Notes under the pieces: generated by a model
The model's input: only the letters and a program-made list of their open reading frames with translations
Databases searched by the model: none
What the model was told of the DNA's origin: nothing
Program-made: the position numbers and the translations under genes
Assembly: GCA_021307315.1 (NCBI GenBank)
Contig: JAJSPD010000094.1
Coordinates: 62,001 to 126,000, forward strand
Source of the DNA: Bisporella sp. PMI_857
Lineage: Eukaryota; Ascomycota; Leotiomycetes; Helotiales; Helotiaceae
Reading direction: 5' to 3'
DNA length: 64,000 nt
Part shown: positions 56,702-64,000 of the stretch, one piece after another
Layout: every line of letters starts with the position of its first letter
Numbering within the stretch: position 1 is the stretch's first letter

Positions 56702-59115
56702 CTACATGTCACTGTTTTTGTACTGCGCGTCTGTAGCATCGTTTGAAATCATTTGGCGATAACCCCTCCAGTACGAGTCATCGAAATCAGCGGCCCCTAT
56801 CTCGGTCACGAGCATCGCCGACCTCTCAAACACGGCTTGATCCATGGTAGCGATATCGTAGATGGCTGTACCAGCTTGATCATTTGAGCTTGGAGTCGGA
56901 AATGCAAATCCGTAAGTGCTTCCGTCCTCAATGCTTAGGAAGCTATCATCCATCGAAGTTGGTGTCGGCGCAAGATTCATTTGCATGCCCCTACCATACG
57001 CCTCTTTGACTATCTGGTGACAGGAACGGACAATGTTGATAGCGGCGCGAGCCATATCATTCTGTGACTCGATGATGCACAATCTGCCAAGTGCATTTTG
57101 AGTAGCCAGTACCAGTTGCTGTAACAGATTGACATCTCCCCACGGGAACATTTCGACGACTGTTGATAGCACGATCACAGCATCGACACTGAAGAAAGCG
57201 TTGCCGAAGAATGCATAGTGTAAACGAGTAATAGAGTCGAAAAATCGCTGTTGAGATTCGAGAATAGCCAGGCCGGCTTTCAGAACGGCTTCCCGGCTCT
57301 CCACATGCCGTCCAATGTGCGGTCGATGGAGTGCCATAAGTACACAATTCGCAGCAGTGTGTATCTTCTCCCGCTGGCGAACTATCATAGGAAATTGGAG
57401 ATCCCAAGATCTGTTAGGGTTCGGGAATCGAATCGTCGATGGGAGTTGTTCCACCAAAGCTGAGATGTCAGAATGAAGTGACTGAATAGCAGCGTAGTTT
57501 TGAAATCCCGGCCTATCTGCTCCGAGACTTCTTATTTCGTGTATCTTGTGTGAAAGGCCATACATGAACAAGTTGAGGCAGACGAATAATGGATTTATAT
57601 CGTTCCGGGAGCTGTGGCCCTCTGCAGGTATACTCATACCCTGCGAGCTCCCAGGAAAGTCACAATCTAGTGGCAGGTCACCTTCACAGTCTGTTGCATT
57701 GATCAACCTTGGGCGGCCAAGCAGGAGAGACATGTTACTTTGTCAAGTCAGTTGGCAGCTCGGAAGATTGTTGTTTGGTCCTCCACTAACCTATCCCAAA
57801 TGTATAGCACGATCCACAATCTCTTCTTCCATTCGTTGTACCAAAAACTCTCGCCGGTGAGATGCTGAACGGTTCCACTACGTCGATGTAGACCGAGTTC
57901 TTGGGCCTTTATATGCCTTATTAGGATGGAAGCACTCTTGAGGTACGGAAAATTGATGCAAACCTTATGGCTTCATTCAGAGCGTGCCATGCTTCACTCC
58001 GTGGCCACGATTTTTGAGCCATGCAGCTCTGAGGAGGTCGTGCTGAATCGTGACGGTTGTGGTACCCCGATGCCCGAGCAGACGTACGAGATTTACGCCG
58101 ATGTTGCTATACCTTTCAGACAGCTCCAGGTAATCGATCACAGGGAGTCCCTCAATTTTAGCTTCTGGTGGAAGATAGAGCATTGTGATTGCAATTAATT
58201 GAGCCAGTAGTGATGGAAAACTTTTCAGACTGGACGAGGTTGATTCCATCCAAGGCGAGTCCGAGCTGGCTGCAGTAAGAATCCTCCAGTCCTTGAAAGC
58301 GATTTTGAAATAGAACGGTTCTACTATATCATAAAGCCTGAACGAGGAGAATTATTGAATGGATCACACAGGGGGGAGGATGAGGATTTTCACATGGCCA
58401 AATCCATGGCTTTCACACACCAGTTGATCTCAGAAAAGAATATATCAACCAGCTCATCAACAGCTGCATGACTTGGGAAACCTGAGATAAGTACCCAGTA
58501 TTCGTGCCATTCAGGTGCTACTGTTGTAACTGATCCAGTGAGGCTTTCGCAATCGCTCAATCTTGCGGTCTGGCCATGTTAGCATGGCACCAACTTGAAA
58601 GTTTTGATTGACGTGCCTTCGTAGCCCCAACGAATGCATTACTGTCCAAGATTGAGGAGTAACCCAGCCGATCTCGGACCGTTGGATTAGTGCCTGCTGA
58701 CGCTTCTCCAAGTTCCACAGGTAGGCTTTCAAAATTTTGTGGTAGAGCTGCTTGCTCAGTTTCAGGTTCAGAAGATTTCCTGGTTGATAGTTAGCTAGAT
58801 TTCGTTCAGAAGCTGAGGCTTTTGCATCCGCGTCCAAGAGTAAAAGCCTCTCGAACTGAGAACGCCAGAGCTGACTTCGACGGAGCCTGATAATGGCATT
58901 GATGACTGATGCTACGCCCAACGCAGTTATTGCATGGTCGCATACGATTACACTGTAGACATTTAGAACGATATCCAGTGCATGGAAATTGATAATGAAT
59001 TTACCTTCTGTTTTCGGCGGTAGCAGTTGGAGCATGATGTTATCATCCTGGCCTTTCTCATTGAGCTGGATGAAGACGCTGTCGGGACCTCCATTGTGAC
59101 CGGCTGGGTTGACAT
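56702..59115 (-). pseudogene. Zn2Cys6 transcription factor with fungal regulatory domain, probable frameshift
   Basis: ATG 59115 starts MSTQPVTMEVPTASSSSSMR. The zinc cluster is split by an intron after the second pair of basic residues: SCSNCYRRKQK, then CNRMRPCNNCVGRSISHQC (CX2CX6CX5CX2CX7C). Later exons carry VDELVDIFFSEINW, YDIVEPFYFKIAFKDWR, LLAQLIAITMLYLPPEA, WHALNEAIR, QELGLHRRSGTVQHL, KKRLWIVLYIWD and MSLLLGRPRLI (fungal-specific transcription factor domain), ending at 56702. Six or so introns are needed, several with GCTAAC branches. Before WHALNEAIR (about 57,990) one base is missing relative to the family frame. The early exon structure (58,500-58,900) is uncertain. It would be nuclear and may control the neighbouring SDR, NmrA and esterase genes (inference). 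Confidence 0.7.
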
Positions 59116-59604
59116 TGTGATGTACACTCTCGGAGAGGGGCATGTATTTTGTTTGGACAGAAGATGTTTGTCTTCTGTAGACAGAATCATGTAAGGAGAA
59201 GAAGTTCTACTGGTAGCAATGGAGGTTTTGATTCTGTTTAGTAATCACACCTAGGCGTTGCAACCCACATCAAACATCAAGCGGCTTGGCAAACCTAAAC
59301 GAGAACTCTTCCGGCCTCGGCATGGTTCTCCAGCCTCCTTCAGGATGATGCCAAACCTTCTCTATAGCTCGCACCACATTATGGACGAACAGGAACCCCG
59401 ATCAAAAAGAAAAAAGAAATTTGTGTGTCCACAACCCGTGCTATTTCGTGGCTTAGGCATCTCAAGCTGAAAATCTAGCTATCCATAATGACCAGAGTTC
59501 AGGGCCTGATCTCGATGAGCATGCAAATCTTGCTCATAGGATCCCAACCCTTTCCCCGCCAGTACTTCAATGGTTGAAGAACACAGAAGCTTGGATTCCT
59601 CTTC
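59116..59604. other. gene-free stretch
   Basis: It includes the upstream side of the Zn2Cys6 gene and the downstream side of the cyclophilin-like gene. No further feature can be supported. Confidence 0.5.
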
Positions 59605-60126
59605 CTAGCAGTTGATACTATACACTATGCCTAGAAAGCCTATCAGTGATAATGCTTTCCGCCCATGGCAGCTCATACCAACACTCTTTGCTCGGTTGGT
59701 TGACAGCGTCGACCTCGGTGGTGCAGCCGTGGTCGGACTAGTTGTACTACTACCTCCTCCTGCCGCAAAACCAACATCAACTGTACCGCTCCCAACGGCT
59801 GCAACCAACCCTTCAGGATTGTCAACAGTCCCTATTCTTGTATACCTGAAACTACTCGAGTAGTCCTCGTACCACAACACAAGCGTTCGCGAATTGTAAA
59901 GCATTAGATCCCCAACTCTGATAGATCCGGGGTTGGTTGCTGAGGTTGGGAGTGAAATAGGGAGGTCGGAGTGTTTTTCGTTGCCGTTCAGCTCGGACAT
60001 TTGCAGGTTCAGCGGGAGAAGAGATTGAAACGCGGAGACGGTGGGATTGTTGAGGAGTGAAGCGGTAAATACTGAGGAGCCGATTGTGAGGTGCAGGACA
60101 CCAGTGGAGCTGTTATTGGCGGGCAT
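59605..60126 (-). CDS. cyclophilin-like-fold protein (bacterial-type domain)
   Basis: 173 residues in one exon, starting at ATG 60126. Residues about 8-118 match the cyclophilin-like fold family common in bacteria: LHLTIGSSVFTASLLNNPTV, FQSLLPLNLQMSELNGNEKH, DLPISLPTSA, GSIRVGDLMLYNSRTLVLWY and YTRIGTVDNPEGLVAAVGSG. A Ser/Thr/Pro linker and a hydrophobic C-terminus (ALSLIGFLGIVYSI) follow. With no N-terminal signal peptide, this tail could be a membrane anchor. The domain is not known to have isomerase activity in its bacterial relatives. Its presence in a fungus suggests old horizontal transfer. It is complete. Confidence 0.75.
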   Translation of the reverse strand: MPANNSSTGVLHLTIGSSVFTASLLNNPTVSAFQSLLPLNLQMSELNGNEKHSDLPISLPTSATNPGSIRVGDLMLYNSRTLVLWYEDYSSSFRYTRIGTVDNPEGLVAAVGSGTVDVGFAAGGGSSTTSPTTAAPPRSTLSTNRAKSVGMSCHGRKALSLIGFLGIVYSINC

Positions 60127-60929
60127 CTCCAGTGTGATGATGTAGAAATATAATGGTAAGTAAATTCAAATCTGAACACAGGATCAAAAGTGACTCTCAG
60201 CAAGCTGGAACCCGATGTGCCTGGGATCTCACGGGATCCTACCTATATGAACGATTTCCAGCTCTTACTAGCAGGATTAAGGGGTAGACAAAATAGAGGT
60301 GCCCAGGCGCACATCACCTGGTTTCAAGCCTGATTTGGTTAGCTGAAGTGTTCTTCAAGTATCAGCCCCATAGTAAGCAGCCTGCATTAATGCCGACTCA
60401 ATACCTTATATTGACCGCAATCAGAGTGTTTATGCAAGTGAAACCTTGTTCAGCGGCTCAGCCACAGCACAAGGTGGCTTGAAAAGGCAATTCTCTAAAC
60501 GGTCAGGCATATACGGTATTCACATTGTTCTTACGCTTGCGACTACCGAGCATCTCTTTCGAACCAGTACATTTTCGGCCCTCCTGTTGTTCAAATCGTG
60601 CCCCCTGCCCCACTCATGATTCCGACGAAGAGCCGGCGACATGGAATGAAATACACTTGGATCACCGTCCCGTCTAGCAACAAGGTATACAAAGGTTTGG
60701 CCAGGAAATACGTAATGTAGGTAGGTGCTCGATAGCGGGTGGTTGCCACGAAAGTCTTGACAATATGGATACTCCATAGAAGTGGAATGAAGGACTGGCA
60801 TGTGCTAGTCTAGGGTGATGATTCTTAAGTTACTCAGCGAGACGGAACCCAGACAATATCAGAATCTAGCTAGCCGGACAATAAAATCGAATGTCTGTTC
60901 CAAGCTCTCCTTCAGCCATCAAGCAATAA
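60127..60929. other. gene-free stretch between divergent genes
   Basis: This 800-bp region separates the cyclophilin-like gene (minus) from the coiled-coil gene (plus) and should hold both promoters. No distinctive sites are seen. A minus-strand frame at 60520-60801 has no family motif. Confidence 0.5.
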
Positions 60930-61958
60930 ATGGAACCGCCTTCTCGATCCAGAAAGCGAGGGTTTGGGGATCAGCTTGCTGCGCAGATGAGGAATTCTGA
61001 GCCCGGCAATACTCAACGATCAAAGGCCAATCTTGACTATATCTTAGCGCCTATTCCAGCTGGTGATTCTGCGGAGCAAGATATGAAAAGGTTAATGGCA
61101 GCTGCCCAGCCTCACCAAGAAGAAGAGCTGTCTGGCACTTTGGCCCAGAAGTTTGTTAGTAGGCAGGACTCGCAAGCTCCTTTTGATGGAAATACCGGCC
61201 AAGGTATAATCACCAGCTATCACAACACTTTCGCCGCTCCAATGTCAACGAGCCAAGAATATCGAGGACTAGCCCTTGCCAGACAGCTAGGTTCTCCAGC
61301 CGCTAGGATGAACCACAACAGCCCAGATAATTCTGATCGAAGGGCTAGAAGCTGGGAAATGCAGGACTACCGGATGCAGATCATGTTGCTTGAGCAGCAG
61401 AACAGAAACAGGTTATCGATGGCAACAACAGCTCCCAAGGGGCAAGATACTGCGCTACAGAAGATTACTTTGCTACTGGACCAACTCAACATCACACATA
61501 CCTCCGTCAAAGAGTTGCTAGCAAAGTTCCCCGCCTATATTCAACATTTTATGTCATCCGTGCCCCGCGATATCAATATTCTGCAAAGCTATGACGAGAA
61601 GCTCGACCAGGAGGAAGCCGAAATCAAAGCTTTAGAAAACAGGTACAACGAGTTGATCCAAATGACGCCAGAAGCCCAGCAAGGAGAGCTACGTCAAGTC
61701 AGGGATAAAGTCATGCTCACGATGCAACAAGATCGGGAAGAATTGAGGCTAGACAGATACAATGCTGCCAGAATAGTTGAAGAAGAGAGTGGACGGACTG
61801 GAGGGTTGAGGGTAGCGTTGATGAGATCTAGGGAAGTCGTGGAGGAGCTCATTGAAGACCTGATGAGATTGGTTCCGGAATTGCGTAATTTGCAAATGGT
61901 CAGTTCTAATCATACCATCGGAACGGTTGGAGAAAATTATGAAGTGGACACATCCTGA
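60930..61958 (+). CDS. coiled-coil protein with DYRMQIMLLEQQN motif
   Basis: 342 residues in one exon; ATG 60930 (MEPPSRSRKRGFGDQLAAQM). The first 140 residues are polar and disordered. Then comes the short motif MQDYRMQIMLLEQQNRNRLS, which recurs, usually as DYQMQLMLLEQQNKKRL, in many otherwise different proteins of Leotiomycetes. The C-terminal 150 residues form long charged helices with coiled-coil periodicity (LDQEEAEIKALENRYNELIQ). No membrane segment or signal peptide. The function is unknown. The shared motif is probably a docking element (inference). Confidence 0.7.
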   Translation: MEPPSRSRKRGFGDQLAAQMRNSEPGNTQRSKANLDYILAPIPAGDSAEQDMKRLMAAAQPHQEEELSGTLAQKFVSRQDSQAPFDGNTGQGIITSYHNTFAAPMSTSQEYRGLALARQLGSPAARMNHNSPDNSDRRARSWEMQDYRMQIMLLEQQNRNRLSMATTAPKGQDTALQKITLLLDQLNITHTSVKELLAKFPAYIQHFMSSVPRDINILQSYDEKLDQEEAEIKALENRYNELIQMTPEAQQGELRQVRDKVMLTMQQDREELRLDRYNAARIVEEESGRTGGLRVALMRSREVVEELIEDLMRLVPELRNLQMVSSNHTIGTVGENYEVDTS

Positions 61959-62202
61959 GCCCGTTCGGCTTCACTTGTGTGATTGAACACTGAGACGATG
62001 ATGCAAATAAATCCCTTCATCTCATTAAGTTTCAATATCTACGATCCCACAAACTCCTTCATCGCACGCTGATTTGAGACGCTTGACGATTCTGACATCT
62101 TTCTAGTAGATCCAACGCCAGTGCTGAAAGCACAATAATCGCAACCATATGAAAAGAGAGTGAGAAAAGAAATGTGTTACGATGGTAAGCCGCAAGACCC
62201 TC

Positions 62203-63099
62203 TCAGCGAGCAATACCTGCCCCCCAAACTCTCTCCACGAAATTCCAATATCCCGTTTCCCCATCCGTTCCTTTGAACAACTGCACGTGTTCAGCACCCT
62301 GGACCAGTTTCTTCACCACTGTATAGCCCTTCTTCTCCGCCACAGCAGCATGCTTCTCAATGTCCTTCCAATCCATAGCCAGATCCTCTCTGCTATAGAT
62401 ATAGCCTCTTGCACAATCTAAAGGCACGAATGTTGGATCATTCGTCCCATACGTTGGGCTCCAAACCAAGTCCCTCCAGACAAATTCCGGCAGCCAGTTT
62501 ACCGTCACAAACACCACCGAAACAATTGCTAGAGACACAGCCATGTAAGGCAGCCACAGGTAAAGAGGCCATTTGACGACAGGCACAGCAAGGGCATGCA
62601 TATCGCGACGAAATTGTGGTATCCCTGGGGCGGAATCAAGGAGAAAAGCTTTGGCAGGCAGAGCTTGTCCTGTAAGGGCTTGATAGGCTCCCGCGACTGC
62701 GTACATACGCTTCGTGCCTCCGTTGCTGAACGCATGTACAAAGAGCCTCTCAGTGGCTGAATCCGTTGCCAAGATAGCATCCACAGCTTCCTTGACATCC
62801 GCACGCCGTCGAGCCTCGGAGTGAAAGAGGAATTCTTTGGTGTTCATGGTTACCAAAATAATTCGAGCCGACGGGTAGAGGGACATGTAGGTCCTACAAT
62901 AGTAGTCGATGTGCTTGGGTGCTGCGTTCATCCAAGAGCAGAGGAGGATAGTCGTCGGGTGGTGAGAGGAATTGATCTTCGTGCTTGATTGTGCGGGCGT
63001 GTAAAGGCTCACTTTCGGCGCGAGGCGAGTAAACGCTGAGAGGGGTTTCGAGATCAGAGGCTTCGTGTCGCCGGGTTTTGTTGGACGTATCGATGGCAT
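62203..63099 (-). CDS. DUF829 / PaxU-TMEM53-like alpha/beta hydrolase
   Basis: 298 residues, starting at ATG 63099 (MPSIRPTKPGDTKPLISKPL); the frame upstream has no ATG. Family blocks: TTILLCSWMNAAPKHIDYYC, YPSARIILVTM, LFVHAFSNGGTKRMY (nucleophile Ser in AFSNGG), AFLLDSAPGIP (acid region) and VQGAEHVQLFKG (His). A hydrophobic segment (LYLWLPYMAVSLAIVSVVFV) in the lid region could associate with membranes. Relatives include PaxU, named from an indole-diterpene cluster, and the nuclear-membrane protein TMEM53; substrates are generally unknown. No intron and no lesion. Confidence 0.88.
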   Translation of the reverse strand: MPSIRPTKPGDTKPLISKPLSAFTRLAPKVSLYTPAQSSTKINSSHHPTTILLCSWMNAAPKHIDYYCRTYMSLYPSARIILVTMNTKEFLFHSEARRRADVKEAVDAILATDSATERLFVHAFSNGGTKRMYAVAGAYQALTGQALPAKAFLLDSAPGIPQFRRDMHALAVPVVKWPLYLWLPYMAVSLAIVSVVFVTVNWLPEFVWRDLVWSPTYGTNDPTFVPLDCARGYIYSREDLAMDWKDIEKHAAVAEKKGYTVVKKLVQGAEHVQLFKGTDGETGYWNFVERVWGAGIAR

Positions 63100-64000
63100 A
63101 TTCGATAAAGTAGACGACGTGAAGGAATGAAACTTTTCTCGGGCTTGAACAGGGTTGAATAAATCGAATGCTTTCTGATGAAGAAGCTCCAAGTAAACAA
63201 AGGCAGTCAATAGAAGAGAGAGAAGATGCGACGAGATGAATTCGTACAGGACATAAGGAGACTTTTGACATCACTGAAAGAGTTGCTCTGCTACGCTCGT
63301 GCCTCATATCAGGAGCACTGTAACGTAAGGCACACGTCTCTCGAATTGTTGAGAATAAAAATGGAGCCTCGGCAATCAAGCGAAGTCTCTCTCATGATTA
63401 ATAAACAGAGCCAAGATCTGAATCAATCTCCGTGTTAATGGACTAGACAGAAATATTCAGGGTCACACCAGGGCTAATCGAAGGAGCCTATTGGAATGAG
63501 GCTCATGTGCCGCATTGAGGAAGTTTCAACCATTTTTAAGCTACGAAGATTTGACAGTTGATACCTCGGCTCAGAACGGCCCTGGGTCAGGGCAAGCGAT
63601 ACCAGTCCACTAGTCGTTGGGCCATTGGCTTAGTACCCGGGCACCATCGAGATCAAGCCTAGTGCGAGAACATATGCAGACTGCTTACTGGCCGCTGCAT
63701 TGTACTTCGCTCTAGATATACTGTAGAGCACACCGAAAGTCAAAGTAAAATTTTGGTAACACTAGGATTTGCGGTTCCGACAGTCTACCTAAGTACCCTC
63801 TCAATGACGCACTAATGCTTCTATAGAAATGTTCGAGCGTGATTATTAACTAAGATATAGAAGTAGAAGCGCCTGCTCGGCTGGATTTGTTTAAGCGGAG
63901 TTTGAATGCTAGCATGGGGGAAGCAATCAATATATCTCGTTCAAAGATAAATTTGGTTAAGTGGACATTCTTGAAAACCACATTCTTGACATCTCCACTC
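63100..64000. other. gene-free right edge
   Basis: It contains the upstream region of the DUF829 gene and no further recognisable gene, repeat or RNA. The sequence becomes AT-rich at the end. Confidence 0.5.

Noticed and set aside
1..64000. tRNA genes, rRNA and CRISPR arrays
   Set aside because: No convincing cloverleaf with A and B boxes, no rRNA-like stretch and no regularly spaced repeat array was found. CRISPR is not expected in a fungal genome.

Overview
The window looks like nuclear DNA of a filamentous ascomycete (Pezizomycotina). Genes are split by 50-70 bp introns with GTRAGT-like donors and CTAAC/CTGAC-like branch sites. HET, NACHT, 2EXR, Zn2Cys6 and NmrA families are present, together with mitofusin and a fungal stearoyl-CoA desaturase fused to cytochrome b5. 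Several lineage-restricted families suggest Leotiomycetes/Helotiales: SANT/Myb-like repeat genes, a WKHE-repeat protein and a protein with an LMLLEQQN motif. That placement is inference from remembered family distribution. The base composition is moderately AT-rich, with much gene-poor and repeat-derived sequence.

0-31 kb is a decayed accessory island. It holds a broken HET-NACHT NLR gene (4.1-6.4 kb), an ABC-transporter relic, a pseudokinase relic, a frameshifted 2EXR gene and a truncated HET gene. Next comes a HET-NACHT gene on the minus strand (12.4-16.1 kb) that runs through normal introns into an unrelated conserved C-terminal module. Two more kinase loci follow (one a C-lobe fragment, one an FHA-kinase with two single-base lesions), then an apparently intact two-exon FZO1-type mitofusin (23.7-26.5 kb) and several small lineage-restricted genes.

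31-43 kb is transposon-derived and gene-poor. It contains the 3' end of a DDE transposase, a MULE/FAR1-type N-terminus, a tandem 30-bp repeat, a dispersed repeat shared with 1.8-3.0 kb, and a short-chain dehydrogenase fragment abutting a Tad-like LINE ORF1. It also carries a 5'-broken alpha/beta hydrolase and a three-exon NAD(P)-binding gene that reads intact once its introns are removed. 43.4-44.5 kb holds a GC-rich, intronless secreted hydrolase of bacterial type.

44.8-64 kb is more ordinary: a HET relic, an OLE1 delta-9 desaturase, a carboxylesterase with homopolymer frameshifts, an NmrA-like gene, a classical SDR, a Zn2Cys6 regulator, a cyclophilin-like-fold protein, a coiled-coil protein and a DUF829 hydrolase. 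Esterase, NmrA, SDR and regulator lie next to one another and may be a small detoxification or secondary-metabolism group without a backbone enzyme (inference). Three non-autonomous inverted-repeat elements are visible: a 150-bp family in two copies, a 198-bp element with telomere-like repeats, and a 447-bp element with TIRs over 110 bp.

A recurring feature is the one-base indel inside otherwise well-conserved coding sequence, often in homopolymers. It means either widespread recent pseudogenisation or consensus errors in the assembly, and every call marked pseudogene for that reason alone should be read with this in mind.
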